This document shows positions 43,830 through 53,559 of a stretch of DNA of 64,000 bases, piece after piece. Numbering within the stretch: position 1 is the first letter of the stretch; each line of letters opens with the position of its first letter. A model generated the notes under the pieces. The model did no database searches and was not told the origin of the DNA. It saw only the letters and a program-made list of their open reading frames with translations. The DNA lies in assembly GCA_031385445.1 (NCBI GenBank), contig JANNBM010000043.1:1-64000 (forward strand), read 5' to 3'. The translations under genes and the position numbers were made by a program. Source of the stretch: CAIYZT01 sp031385445. GTDB lineage: Bacteria > Pseudomonadota > Alphaproteobacteria > Rhodobacterales > Rhodobacteraceae.

Positions 43830-43902
43830 TGCCATTCCCCACAAATCACCACTTTCTGCCACCTGCCCAATGCCTTACCCTGGGATGAAAGGGGAGACTG
43901 CC

Positions 43903-44784
43903 ATGACCTATGACCTTGTGATCGGTGACCGCGCCTATTCGTCATGGAGCCTGCGCGGCTGGCTCCTGTTCGACGCCTTCGGCATTCCGGTGAACCTTCA
44001 CCGCGCCCGGCTATACACCGACGAGCTGCAAAAGATGCTCACATCCTTTCACCCCGGAAAAACCGCCCCCACCATGCGCACGCCCGACGGCGTTGTGGTG
44101 CCTGAAACCATCGCCATCGCCGAAGAGTTGGCCTCGCGCCACCCGGATGCGGGCCACTGGCCGCAAGACCCCAAAGCGCGCGCCGTGGCGCGGGTTCTGG
44201 CCGCCGAAATGCACGCGGGCTTTGGCGCGCTGCGCAACCATTGCGCGATGAACCTGCGCGTGTCCTATGCTGATTGCGCCCCTCCGCAGGCCGTGATGGA
44301 CGATCTGACACGGCTGGAGGTCATCTGGGATTGGGCGCGGGATCAGACCGGCTCGGCTGTCTGGCTGGCGGGGGATTACTGCGCCGCCGACGCCTTTTTC
44401 GCCCCCGTCGCCGCCCGCATTGCAGGGCATAACCTGCCCGTCTCGCCCCGCGCCATGGCCTATGTGCAAGCCCATCTTTCGCATCGCTCCTTCCGCCGCT
44501 GGCGCGCGATGGGCATGGTTGACGGCGCCGATCAAGATTTTTACCGCCGCGATTATCCCACCCGCCCCTGGCCCGGCCCGGCGCTTTTGGCTGCCCACGC
44601 GGTCTCTGGCACAGACGCGGAAAACACGCATTGCCCCTATTCCGGTAATCCTGTCACCCATGTGCTGGAACTGAACGGCCGCCGCTTTGGCTTTTGCAAT
44701 GCGTTTTGCCGCGACAAAACCGTCGCAGATCCCGAAGCTTGGCCGAAATTCATCGCGCTACTCGCCGGAACAAACGGCGGTTGA
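43903..44784 (+). CDS. Glutathione S-transferase with a C-terminal Cys-rich (YHS/TRASH-like) domain
   Basis: Residues 1 to about 215 form a thioredoxin-like GST domain (DLVIGDRAYSSWSLRGWL, then VVVPETIAIAEEL) and an alpha-helical C-terminal GST domain. From about 240 the tail CPYSGNPVTHVLELNGRRF, then FCNAFCRDKTVADPEAW, carries Cys244, Cys265 and Cys269 and resembles a YHS/TRASH metal-binding module. A GGGGAG site precedes ATG 43903. The GST part presumably binds glutathione; the extra domain suggests metal or thiol sensing. Confidence 0.85.
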   Translation: MTYDLVIGDRAYSSWSLRGWLLFDAFGIPVNLHRARLYTDELQKMLTSFHPGKTAPTMRTPDGVVVPETIAIAEELASRHPDAGHWPQDPKARAVARVLAAEMHAGFGALRNHCAMNLRVSYADCAPPQAVMDDLTRLEVIWDWARDQTGSAVWLAGDYCAADAFFAPVAARIAGHNLPVSPRAMAYVQAHLSHRSFRRWRAMGMVDGADQDFYRRDYPTRPWPGPALLAAHAVSGTDAENTHCPYSGNPVTHVLELNGRRFGFCNAFCRDKTVADPEAWPKFIALLAGTNGG

Positions 44785-44794
44785 GCGAAGCGAG

Positions 44795-44830
44795 TTAACC
44801 CTTTGCTAACCAAAGCCCGCTAACCGTTAA
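44795..44830 (+). promoter_or_regulatory. CtrA-like site upstream of comM
   Basis: TTAA-CCCTTTG-CTAA (44795-44809) is one base from the CtrA consensus TTAA-N7-TTAA. CTAA (44820-44823) and TTAA (44827-44830) follow. It lies 45-60 bases before the start codon. Confidence 0.4.
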
Positions 44831-44852
44831 CAAAGATGAACGGGGATTGGGG

Positions 44853-46376
44853 ATGACGGCACGGGCCTATACGGTCGCCTTCGAAGGCGTTGATGCGCGC
44901 ATCGTCGAAGTGCAATGCGCTTTGTCGCCCGGCCTGCCGAATTTCACCCTTGTCGGCCTGCCCGACAAAGCCGTGTCCGAAGCCAAGGAACGGGTGCGCG
45001 CGGCTTTGCAGGCCCTGTCTATCGCGCTGCCCGCCAAACGGATCACGATTAATCTGTCCCCCGCCGATCTGCCCAAGGAAGGCAGCCATTTCGACCTGCC
45101 CATCGCGCTCGCCCTGCTGGCGGCGCTGGAAATCATCCCGAAGGATGAGGTGGAGCGCACCGTGGCCTTGGGTGAATTGTCGCTGGACGGCAAGCTTGTC
45201 CCGGTTCTGGGTGCCTTGCCCGCCGCGATGGCCGCCGCCGAAGAAGACCGGCGCCTTCTGTGCCCGCAGGCCTGCGGCGCCGAAGCCGCATGGGTGGGGG
45301 CCACGCAGGTGATCGCGGCCAACACGCTGGACGAGGTGGTGCGCCATTACACCGGCCAATCGCCCATCGCTCCTGCCGAGGCGGGCGAGGTTGCACGCCC
45401 GGTGCACCTGCGCGATCTGCGCGATGTCAAGGGGCAAGAGCGGGCCAAACGCGCGCTGGAAATCGCGGCGGCGGGGCGGCACCACATGCTGATGGTGGGT
45501 ACGCCGGGGTCGGGCAAATCCATGCTAGCGGCCCGCTTGTCGGGTATTCTGCCGCCCTTGTCGGCGGGCGAGGCGCTGGAAACCTCGATGATCCACTCGC
45601 TGGCGGGGCTGCTGACCGAAGGCGGCATTTCCCGCGAACGGCCGTTTCGCGAACCGCATCACACCGCCTCGATGGCGGCCATCGTCGGCGGCGGGCGCGG
45701 CGCGAAACCGGGGGAAATCTCGCTGGCGCATAACGGCGTCTTGTTCATGGACGAGTTTCCCGAATACCCCCGTGCGGTGCTGGAAACCCTGCGCCAGCCG
45801 ATCGAAACCGGCGAGGTCGTGGTCGCCCGCGCCAATGCCCATATCCGCTATCCCTGCCGGTTTTTGCTGGTCGCGGCCGCCAACCCCTGCAAATGCGGCT
45901 ATATGACCGACCCTCCCCGCGCCTGCGCCCGCGTGCCGCTGTGCGGCGAAGACTACCTTGGCCGCATTTCAGGCCCGCTGATGGACCGCTTTGATCTGCG
46001 CGTCGATGTGCCGCCCGTCGCCTATACCGACCTCGATTTGCCGCCCTCGGGCGACACCTCGGCCACCATCGCCGCCCGCGTTGCCATGGCGCGGCAAGTG
46101 GCGGGCGCGCGGCTCGCAGATCACCCCACCGCCCGCGTAAATGCTGATCTCGAAGGCAAGCTTCTGGAGGAGTTCGCAGCCCCGGATGCGGCCGGAAAGG
46201 CGCTTTTGTCCCGCGCCGCCGAACGCTTCGGGCTGACCGCGCGCGGCTATCACCGCGTTCTGCGCGTCGCGCGCACCATCGCCGATCTGGACGGCAGCGC
46301 CCTCGTGCGCCAACCCCATATTGCCGAGGCGATCAGTTATCGGATGGCAATCGGGGCGGGCAAAGCCCACGGATAA
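44853..46376 (+). CDS. comM: YifB/ComM-family Mg-chelatase-like AAA+ ATPase
   Basis: The 507-residue protein has an N-terminal Lon-like fold (VGLPDKAVSEAKERVRAAL, SPADLPKEGSHFDLPIAL) and an AAA+ core with Walker A GTPGSGKSMLA, Walker B NGVLFMDEFPEY, the sensor region AAANPCKCGY with clustered cysteines, and RVARTIADLDGS near the end. ComM helicase drives branch migration during natural transformation and integration of incoming DNA. In Rhodobacterales it is tied to gene-transfer-agent reception. The 3' end overlaps the hydrolase gene by 44 bases, convergently. Confidence 0.92.
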   Translation: MTARAYTVAFEGVDARIVEVQCALSPGLPNFTLVGLPDKAVSEAKERVRAALQALSIALPAKRITINLSPADLPKEGSHFDLPIALALLAALEIIPKDEVERTVALGELSLDGKLVPVLGALPAAMAAAEEDRRLLCPQACGAEAAWVGATQVIAANTLDEVVRHYTGQSPIAPAEAGEVARPVHLRDLRDVKGQERAKRALEIAAAGRHHMLMVGTPGSGKSMLAARLSGILPPLSAGEALETSMIHSLAGLLTEGGISRERPFREPHHTASMAAIVGGGRGAKPGEISLAHNGVLFMDEFPEYPRAVLETLRQPIETGEVVVARANAHIRYPCRFLLVAAANPCKCGYMTDPPRACARVPLCGEDYLGRISGPLMDRFDLRVDVPPVAYTDLDLPPSGDTSATIAARVAMARQVAGARLADHPTARVNADLEGKLLEEFAAPDAAGKALLSRAAERFGLTARGYHRVLRVARTIADLDGSALVRQPHIAEAISYRMAIGAGKAHG

Positions 46377-47241
46377 AGTCCCCGATCTGTGTCAAGGCGA
46401 TTTGCGCCTCGGGCACCCAAGGGGCGAGAAAGGCCAGCACATGCGGCGCGCCCGGTTGTAATTTGGTGGTCACATCGCCCCCCGCTTTGCGCAGGGTTTC
46501 GGCAAGCCGGAGGGTATCGTCCAGCAAAACTTCGGTGGTTCCGACCTGAAACAGGGCCTTGCAGGGGCTGTGCCAATGCGCGAACAGCGGGGAAATCCGC
46601 GGATCAGCAGGGGGAAGCGCGGCGCAAATCTGCCGCGCGGCCTCGGTCATCGGCTTCACCGGGATCAAAGGATCGCGCGCTGCATTCGTGACAATCGACG
46701 CGCCTGACAGGGTCATATCCGTCCAAGGCGACAGCAAAACCATGCCCAGCGGCGGCGTGCCCTGCGCACAAAGCTGCGCACAGATCGCAGCGGCCAACCC
46801 GCCCCCGGCGCTGTCTCCGCCCAGAATAACCCGCTCCATCGGCAGATCCAGCACGCCAACCGCCGCCATGCCCGCATCAAAGGCCGCGGGCGCGGGGTGT
46901 TCAGGCGCCAGCGGATAGCGCACCGCGATCACCTCGCACCCCGACGCCAGCGCAATGCGCCCCAACATCCCGCGATGGGTAAACGCGCTGCCCGACACAT
47001 AGGCCCCGCCGTGGAACCAAAGCACGGTTGGCCTCTGCGTCCAAACAGCCGATTTGGGCCGAAACCGCACCAGATCGGGCCGCCCGGCCCGGCGCTGCGC
47101 GGTGACACCGAACGGCATCGGCAAAGCCAAAGACCCGATCACCAGCCCGATCCGCGCGGGCAAAGCATGCCGCGTGATCCTGAACAGCGGCTTGACGATC
47201 ATGCGAAGCCCGCCTCGGATCAGGCGCAGCCGCAGGCTCAT
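46333..47241 (-). CDS. Alpha/beta hydrolase, hormone-sensitive lipase (HSL) type
   Basis: The 302-residue esterase has the HSL oxyanion motif HGGAYVSGS and the nucleophile motif GDSAGGGLA, with Asp and His downstream (EVLLDDTLRLAE and APHVLAF). It probably cleaves short-chain esters or amides in the cytoplasm. It overlaps gshB by four bases and so is the second gene of that operon. Confidence 0.88.
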   Translation of the reverse strand: MSLRLRLIRGGLRMIVKPLFRITRHALPARIGLVIGSLALPMPFGVTAQRRAGRPDLVRFRPKSAVWTQRPTVLWFHGGAYVSGSAFTHRGMLGRIALASGCEVIAVRYPLAPEHPAPAAFDAGMAAVGVLDLPMERVILGGDSAGGGLAAAICAQLCAQGTPPLGMVLLSPWTDMTLSGASIVTNAARDPLIPVKPMTEAARQICAALPPADPRISPLFAHWHSPCKALFQVGTTEVLLDDTLRLAETLRKAGGDVTTKLQPGAPHVLAFLAPWVPEAQIALTQIGDFIRGLCPPRLPSDN

Positions 47242-48179
47242 CTGCGTTTGGCCTCGATAACCTCCCAGATCCGCGCCGCGCCGTTGGTGCCGTCAAACCG
47301 CTCCAACTCCTGCAACCCGGTGGGCGAGGTGACGTTAATCTCGGTCAACCAATCGCCGATCACGTCAATCCCAACGAAAACCTGACCCTTTTCGCGCAAA
47401 ACCGGGCCAATCGCCGCGCATATTTCCAGATCGCGCGCCGTCAGACCAATCTTTTCCGGCCGCCCGCCCGCATGCATGTTGGACCGGGTTTCACCCGCCT
47501 GCGGCACCCGGTTGATCGCGCCAATCGGCGCGCCGTCCACCAGAATCACCCGCTTGTCGCCCTTGGAAACATCCGGCACGAACTTTTGCACGATCAAGGG
47601 CTCGCGGTTGATCCCGGTAAACATCTCATGCAGGCTGGCGAGGTTGCGGTCGTTCGGATCCAGCCGGAACACCCCCGCCCCGCCATTTCCGTAAAGCGGC
47701 TTCAGAATTATATCGCCGTGCCGGGCCTTGAACGCGCGGATGGTGTGCAAATCGCGCGCAATCGCTGTCGGCGGTGTCAGATCAGGAAACCGCAAAACGA
47801 GCAGCTTTTCCGGAAAGTTGCGCACCCAGAACGGATCATTCACCACCAAAGTTTTGGGGTGGATCATCTCTAGAAGGTGGGTCGTGGTGATGTAGCCCAT
47901 ATCAAAAGGCGGATCCTGCCGCAGCCAGACCACATCGAAATCGGCCAAATCCACATCGGTTTCGGGACCAAAGCTGACGTGATTGCCCAATTCGCGGCGA
48001 AGCTCGATCGCACAGCCGCGTGCCATGACCCGGCCCTCGACAAAGGCCAGCTTATCGGGAGTATAGAAAAACAACGAATGCCCGCGCGCCTGCGCTTCGA
48101 GCGCGATGCGAAAGGTCGAATCACCGTTGATGTTGACGGCGCCAATCGGGTCCATCTGCAACGCAACTTTCAACGCCAT
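47238..48179 (-). CDS. gshB: Glutathione synthase
   Basis: The start is ATG 48179 (MALKVALQMDPI), giving 313 residues. The ATP-grasp enzyme shows the N-terminal DPIGAVNINGDSTF, VVWLRQDPPFDMGYI, the ATP-binding DIILKPLYGNGGAGVFRL and VGIDVIGDWLTEINVTSPTG near the C-terminus. It joins gamma-glutamylcysteine and glycine. It follows yraN and rsmI in a block widespread in Alphaproteobacteria. Confidence 0.95.
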   Translation of the reverse strand: MALKVALQMDPIGAVNINGDSTFRIALEAQARGHSLFFYTPDKLAFVEGRVMARGCAIELRRELGNHVSFGPETDVDLADFDVVWLRQDPPFDMGYITTTHLLEMIHPKTLVVNDPFWVRNFPEKLLVLRFPDLTPPTAIARDLHTIRAFKARHGDIILKPLYGNGGAGVFRLDPNDRNLASLHEMFTGINREPLIVQKFVPDVSKGDKRVILVDGAPIGAINRVPQAGETRSNMHAGGRPEKIGLTARDLEICAAIGPVLREKGQVFVGIDVIGDWLTEINVTSPTGLQELERFDGTNGAARIWEVIEAKRR

Positions 48180-48254
48180 CGGTCCCTCCGGGAAAAGCTT
48201 TTCCCCTTGATGGCGCAACCCCACCCGAGTTGCAATTGACGACAAAGCGGAAAA

Positions 48255-48626
48255 TCAGGCCGCCAATGCGTTTTCCAAAACCTCGACCCGGCCCATGCCA
48301 TCGACCAGAGCCACATCAAATCGCATCTCGCTCATCATGCCCAACGGCGCGCGCGCCACATATTCCGTCGCGGTGTCGAAAATACGGGCGATCTGCTTTG
48401 GCGATACCATATGCGCCGCTGCTGCATGGCTATGGCTTTGTTTAACTTCGATAAAGATAAATCCGGCCCCGTCCTTTGCGATCAGATCCACCTCACCAGC
48501 GGTGCCGCGCCACCGGCGGGCAAGGATGGACCGCCCCGCCAGCTCATAAACCCGCGCAACGGATTCTTCGGCCGCCATGCCGGAATGATAGGCCACCGCC
48601 CCTTTGATTTGCCTGACGGTTTTCAC
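48255..48626 (-). CDS. yraN: YraN family (UPF0102) nuclease-fold protein
   Basis: The 123-residue protein has the restriction-endonuclease-like core: ILARRWRGTAGEVDLIAKDG and FIFIEVKQSHSH, giving the E...D-x(n)-E-x-K active-site pattern. Function is unknown but the conserved neighbours rsmI and gshB support the call. Its start overlaps the rsmI stop by four bases. Confidence 0.9.
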   Translation of the reverse strand: MKTVRQIKGAVAYHSGMAAEESVARVYELAGRSILARRWRGTAGEVDLIAKDGAGFIFIEVKQSHSHAAAAHMVSPKQIARIFDTATEYVARAPLGMMSEMRFDVALVDGMGRVEVLENALAA

Positions 48627-49492
48627 GGTTTCCCCCGCTTCAGCGCCAACTGATAAACATCACGTCGCGGCAAACCATAAGCCTCGGCAACCGCCGCCGC
48701 CGCATCCTTGACCGTCATATGCGTCATCGCCTGTTCCAACGCCTGTTCCACCGTTTCCGCGCTGGCCCGCGCCTCGGCACGTCTGTCGATCACCAACACG
48801 ATTTCCCCTTTCACGCTGCGCCCTGCAAAAGCGCGGCGCAACTCGCCCAAAGTGCCGCGCGTCACCTCTTCAAATCGTTTCGTCAGCTCCCGGCACACCG
48901 CAGCATATCTGTGTTCTCCATGAGTCTGCACCAAATCATCGAAGATTTGGTTAATCCTGTTCGGGCTTTCATACAGCACCAGCGTTGCCTGCAGCGGCGC
49001 CAATTCTTGCAGAAAGCTGATCCGCGCGCCCTTTGCGGCAGGCGGAAAGCCTGCGAACAGGAACCTGTCCGTCGGCAGACCTGCGACGGTCAGAGCATAA
49101 AGCACCGCGCTTGCGCCCGGGGCGGCAAAGACCGGCAGGCCTTCGTCGCGTGCGGCGCGGGTCAGCTCGAACCCCGGATCGGAAATCAGCGGCGTGCCCG
49201 CCTCGGACGCATAGGCCACTGTCTTTCCCGCCCGTAAATCCGCCAGAAGCCTTGGCAGGGCGCGCTCACCATTGTGATCGTGATAGGGCACGACATGGCG
49301 CCCATTCAGCGCAACGCCATGAATTTCCATCAAATGTCGCAGGGTCCGCGTATCTTCGGCCGCCAGCACGTCCGCCGCACCCAGAATGTCCAGCGCGCGC
49401 AGCGTGATGTCGCGCGCAGCGCCGATTGGGGTTGAAACCATGTAAAGCCCGGGCGCGAGCGCGCGTGCGGGGGAAACCGATGTGTCATTCAT
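48623..49492 (-). CDS. rsmI: 16S rRNA 2'-O-ribose C1402 methyltransferase
   Basis: RsmI methylates the ribose of C1402 in 16S rRNA using SAM. The 289-residue protein has GLYMVSTPIGAARDITLRAL, AEDTRTLRHLMEIHG, VAYASEAGTPLISDPGFELTR, FLFAGFPPA and ESPNRINQIFDDL, all standard for the family. It heads the rsmI-yraN minus-strand block and diverges from the LpoA-like gene. Confidence 0.95.
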   Translation of the reverse strand: MNDTSVSPARALAPGLYMVSTPIGAARDITLRALDILGAADVLAAEDTRTLRHLMEIHGVALNGRHVVPYHDHNGERALPRLLADLRAGKTVAYASEAGTPLISDPGFELTRAARDEGLPVFAAPGASAVLYALTVAGLPTDRFLFAGFPPAAKGARISFLQELAPLQATLVLYESPNRINQIFDDLVQTHGEHRYAAVCRELTKRFEEVTRGTLGELRRAFAGRSVKGEIVLVIDRRAEARASAETVEQALEQAMTHMTVKDAAAAVAEAYGLPRRDVYQLALKRGKP

Positions 49493-49599
49493 TGCCGATC
49501 AGAGCCCCTTGCAAAGTTTACATCTTCCGCAGATCCGCTTAGGCTTGCACGAAAGCGCGCCGCGCCCCTCTTTGCGCCCCACTCTGGTAAGGAAGTTCC

Positions 49600-50775
49600 A
49601 TGTTGTCCGTTTTGTTCCGGGCCCGCAAGTCGTTGACTTCAGCGGCCCTCGTCTTGTCCGGCCTTGTCTTGGCAGCCTGCGTCAGCACCGGCGCCGGGCC
49701 TTCGTCCAATGGGCCGGCGATTGGCGACATTGTGACGGTCGCGCTTTTGGTTCCGGGCGGCTCAGGTCAGGTCAGTGACGAGGTGTTGGCGAAGGGTCTG
49801 GAAAACGCGGCACGGCTTGCGATGGCTGACCTTGGCGGCGACAAGATCATCTTGAAAGTGTACAACACCGCAGGCCAGCCGGCGCAGGCGGCGGCGGTTG
49901 CCTCGCAAGCGGTCGCGGACGGCGCGCAGATCATCCTTGGGCCGGTCTTCGCCCAAGAGGCGAACGCAGCCGGGGTCGCTGTTGCAGGATCGGGCGTCAA
50001 TGTCCTGTCATTTTCGAACAACCCTGATATCGCGGGCAACAATGTTTTCATCCTCGGGCCAACCTTCCTGAACACGGCCCGCCGACTTGCGGCGTTTTCG
50101 GTGTCGCAGGGCAAATCGAAGATCATGATCGTGCATGATCAAAATCCGGCGGGCGATCTTGGCAAGGCCGCCATCGAGCGCGGGGTTGCTGAGGCGGGCG
50201 GATCCGTTGTGGCCGTTGGCAGTTATGAGTTCTCGCAAAACGGCGTGGTGGACGCTGTGACGGGAATTGTGGCGAGTGCAAAGTCTGCCGGGGCCGATGC
50301 CGTCTTTTTCACTGCCGATACGGCGGGCGCTTTGCCGATTGTCACGCAGCTGCTGTCCGAAGCCGGGCTTGATCCGGCGTTCACCCGTTATGTCGGGTTG
50401 ACGCGCTGGGATATCCCTCAGGCAACGCTTTCTCTTCCGGGCTTGCAAGGCGGCTGGTTCGCTTTGCCGGATCCGGCGCCCTATCTGCAGTTTCAATCGC
50501 GCTACCTCGCCGCTTATGGCGAAGGCCCCCATCCGATCGCGGGGCTGGCTTATGACGGCATCGCGGCCATCGGGGCCTTGATGAAGCGCGGCGACAGTGG
50601 CGGGCTTTCGGGCGCGGCGTTAAGCCAGGGCGCGGGGTATGTCGGCGTCAACGGTATTTTCCGTTTCCTGCCTGACGGCACGAATGAGCGCGGCCTTGCC
50701 GTCGCACAGGTTCAAAACGCGCAGATGATTATCGTCAGTCCGGCGCCCCGCGCCTTTGGCGGCGCTGGATTCTAG
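49600..50775 (+). CDS. Penicillin-binding protein activator-like lipoprotein (LpoA-type, Peripla_BP fold)
   Basis: The 391-residue protein begins with a lipoprotein signal and lipobox L-A-A-C at 24-27. The mature part is a type I periplasmic-binding fold: VTVALLVPGGSG, GLENAARLAMADLGG, IILGPVFAQEANAAG and AGLAYDGIAAIGALM. Proteins in this position next to rsmI are related to the C-terminal domain of LpoA, an outer-membrane activator of PBP1a. No ABC partners are adjacent, which argues against a transport role. Confidence 0.83.
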   Translation: MLSVLFRARKSLTSAALVLSGLVLAACVSTGAGPSSNGPAIGDIVTVALLVPGGSGQVSDEVLAKGLENAARLAMADLGGDKIILKVYNTAGQPAQAAAVASQAVADGAQIILGPVFAQEANAAGVAVAGSGVNVLSFSNNPDIAGNNVFILGPTFLNTARRLAAFSVSQGKSKIMIVHDQNPAGDLGKAAIERGVAEAGGSVVAVGSYEFSQNGVVDAVTGIVASAKSAGADAVFFTADTAGALPIVTQLLSEAGLDPAFTRYVGLTRWDIPQATLSLPGLQGGWFALPDPAPYLQFQSRYLAAYGEGPHPIAGLAYDGIAAIGALMKRGDSGGLSGAALSQGAGYVGVNGIFRFLPDGTNERGLAVAQVQNAQMIIVSPAPRAFGGAGF

Positions 50776-50790
50776 CGCCTGCGGGGCAGC

Positions 50791-53559
50791 ATGGCCGATA
50801 GCATTCCTCTGGCGGCGCCGCGCAAGGTTCTTGTGGCCAGGTCCTCTTTGTTCGATCCGGCAATCCTTTTGCAGGACTTGGCGCAGGATGCCGGACAGGG
50901 CAGTGCCAGCAAGGCGCTGCGCAGTCTTGCCGGCGAAAAACTGGGTGCGGCAAAGCAAGCGGCGAACCGTATTTTAGAGCAGGCCTTTCTTGCCTCTCCG
51001 CTGGATGCAGAGGGGCTGATCCACAGTCAGTCGGACCTGACCGATCTTTTGGTCACGGCCGCATGGGCGATTGCAACGCAGCTGCTTGAACCCGGCGCGT
51101 TCAAGGACTTGCCCGAACCCTTGGCGCTTTTGTCGGTCGGCGGCTATGGCCGGGCAGAAATGGCGCCGCAGTCTGACATCGACTTGCTGTTTCTGACCGC
51201 GAAAAACATCAGCGCGCCTGCCGAAAAGCTGGTGGAATCCATGCTGTATCTTCTGTGGGATCTGAAGCTGAAGGTCGGGCATTCCACCCGCACGATCAAG
51301 GATTGCCTGACGCTTGGCCGATCCGACATCACCATCCGCACCGCGCTTCTGGAACACCGCTTTGTCGCCGGAAATGCCCCGCTTGCCGCCTCGCTGGCAG
51401 AGCGGCTTTGGTCGGATCTGTTCAAAAGCACCGGACGCGATTTTATCGAGGCGAAGCTGGCCGAACGCGCGGCGCGGCACAAACGTCAGGGCAGTCAGCG
51501 TTACGTTCTGGAACCCAATGTGAAAGAGGGCAAGGGCGGGCTGCGCGATCTGCAAACCCTGTACTGGATCGGCAAATATCTGCACCGCGTGTCGGACCCC
51601 TCGGGCCTGGTTGGCGCGGGTCTGCTGTCGGCGGATGAATTTGGCACCTTTGCCCGCGCCGAGAATTTTCTGTGGGCCGTGCGCTGCCATCTGCATTACA
51701 TCGCGCGCCGCCCGGTGGATCAGCTGACCTTTGACATGCAGGTCGAAGTGGCTGCGCGCATGGGATATGCCGATGGGCAGGGCCGCCGCGCGGTTGAATA
51801 TTTCATGCAAGACTACTTTCGCCACGCCACCCGTGTTGGCGAGTTGACGCGCATCTTCTTGACCGAGCTGGAAGCGCGCCATGTCAAACCCGAGGCGCGG
51901 CTGGCCGGGTATTTTCAACGAAACAAGGTCAAGGCGCCGTTCAAGCTGGTTCAGGGCCGGATTGACGCCATCAGCCCGGCGCAGTTCGTGTCAGACAAGC
52001 TGAACCTGCTGCGCGTCTTCGACGAGGCGTTGCGGTCGGGCTATCTTCTGCATCCGAACATCATGCGCCTGATCGCCGCCAACCTGCACCTGATCGACGA
52101 CGAGATGCGCGACGACCCTGAGGCGCAGCGCACCTTTCTTGACCTGATGCTGAGCCACGGGAACCCCGTGCGCGCCCTGCGCCGGATGAACGAATTGGGG
52201 GTTCTGTCCGCGTTCATCCCGGAATTTGAACCCATCGTCGCCATGATGCAATTCAACGTTTACCATTCCTATACGGTGGACGAGCATATCATTCAGACCA
52301 TCTCGGTTCTGGCGCAGCTTGAACGTGGCGAGTTGGTGGAAGATTTGCCGTTGTCCTCGTCGATCCTGGCGAAGGGGATCAATCGGCGCGTGATGTATGT
52401 CGCGCTTTTGCTGCATGACATTGGCAAGGGCCGCCCTGAAGATCACTCGATCCTTGGCGCGCAGATCGCCCGCAAGGTCGCCCCTCGTCTGGGGCTGAAC
52501 GCGCAGGAATGCGATACCGTCGAATGGCTGGTGCGCTATCATCTTTTGATGTCCGACATGGCGCAAAAGCGTGATATCGGCGATCCGCGCACCGCGCGCG
52601 ATTTCGCCCGGCTTGTCACCTCTCGCGAGCGGCTGGACCTGTTGACCGTGCTGACCGTTTGCGACATCCGCGGGGTGGGGCCGACCACATGGAACAACTG
52701 GAAAGCCATGCTTTTGCGCCAGTTGCACGCGCTGACCACCGAAGCGCTGGAAGGCGGGCTTGAATCTGTCACCCGCGAAAAGCGGCAGGACGAGGCGAAA
52801 CTGGCCCTCGCCGCGCGGTTGACTGATTGGCCGCCAAACGCCGTGCACCACGAACTGTCGCGCCATTATGCCCCCTATTGGCAGGGTCTGACCACCGATA
52901 CGCAGGAAATCTTTGCCCGACTGCTGCGCGATCTGCCCGATGACGTGATCCGCATCGATCTGCATCCTGAACCCGCCCGCGATGCCACCCGCGCCTGCTT
53001 TGCCATCGCCGACCACCCCGGCATTTTCTCGCGCCTTGCAGGGGCGCTTGCGCTGGTTGGCGCGAATGTGGTCGATGCCAAAACCTACACCTCCAAAGAC
53101 GGCTATGCGACCCCGGTGTTCTGGGTGCAGGACGCCGAGGGCAAACCCTATGAGGTGGCCCGCCTGCCGCGCCTGACGCAGATGATCGACAAGACGCTGA
53201 AAGGCGAAGTTGTGGCGCGCGAGGCGCTTGCGGGCCGCGACAAGCAGAAAAAGCGCGAGCGCGAGTTCCGCTTTCCGACCCACATCACCATCGATAACGA
53301 GGGCTCGGAAATCTATACGATTGTCGAGGTGGACACCCGTGACCGCCCCGGACTTCTGTTCGATCTGACCCGCGCCCTTGCCAACAACAACATCCAAATT
53401 TCTTCGGCGGTGATTGCAACTTATGGAGCGCAGGTCGTCGATACCTTTTATGTCAAAGACATGTTTGGCTTGAAACTGCACGCAAAGCCACGGCAGGAAG
53501 CGCTGGAAAAAAAGCTGCGGCAAGCCATTGTCGAAGGCGCCGAAAGGGCGAGCGCATGA
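50791..53559 (+). CDS. glnD: Bifunctional [protein-PII] uridylyltransferase / uridylyl-removing enzyme
   Basis: GlnD senses glutamine and modifies PII proteins. The 922-residue protein has the nucleotidyltransferase motif GGYGRAEMAPQSDIDLLFL near 115-135, the PII-binding linker, the HD hydrolase motif LLHDIGKGRPEDHS and two C-terminal ACT domains (DHPGIFSRLAGALALVGANV and DRPGLLFDLTRALANNNIQI). All domains are intact. It overlaps murJ by four bases. Confidence 0.96.
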   Translation: MADSIPLAAPRKVLVARSSLFDPAILLQDLAQDAGQGSASKALRSLAGEKLGAAKQAANRILEQAFLASPLDAEGLIHSQSDLTDLLVTAAWAIATQLLEPGAFKDLPEPLALLSVGGYGRAEMAPQSDIDLLFLTAKNISAPAEKLVESMLYLLWDLKLKVGHSTRTIKDCLTLGRSDITIRTALLEHRFVAGNAPLAASLAERLWSDLFKSTGRDFIEAKLAERAARHKRQGSQRYVLEPNVKEGKGGLRDLQTLYWIGKYLHRVSDPSGLVGAGLLSADEFGTFARAENFLWAVRCHLHYIARRPVDQLTFDMQVEVAARMGYADGQGRRAVEYFMQDYFRHATRVGELTRIFLTELEARHVKPEARLAGYFQRNKVKAPFKLVQGRIDAISPAQFVSDKLNLLRVFDEALRSGYLLHPNIMRLIAANLHLIDDEMRDDPEAQRTFLDLMLSHGNPVRALRRMNELGVLSAFIPEFEPIVAMMQFNVYHSYTVDEHIIQTISVLAQLERGELVEDLPLSSSILAKGINRRVMYVALLLHDIGKGRPEDHSILGAQIARKVAPRLGLNAQECDTVEWLVRYHLLMSDMAQKRDIGDPRTARDFARLVTSRERLDLLTVLTVCDIRGVGPTTWNNWKAMLLRQLHALTTEALEGGLESVTREKRQDEAKLALAARLTDWPPNAVHHELSRHYAPYWQGLTTDTQEIFARLLRDLPDDVIRIDLHPEPARDATRACFAIADHPGIFSRLAGALALVGANVVDAKTYTSKDGYATPVFWVQDAEGKPYEVARLPRLTQMIDKTLKGEVVAREALAGRDKQKKREREFRFPTHITIDNEGSEIYTIVEVDTRDRPGLLFDLTRALANNNIQISSAVIATYGAQVVDTFYVKDMFGLKLHAKPRQEALEKKLRQAIVEGAERASA

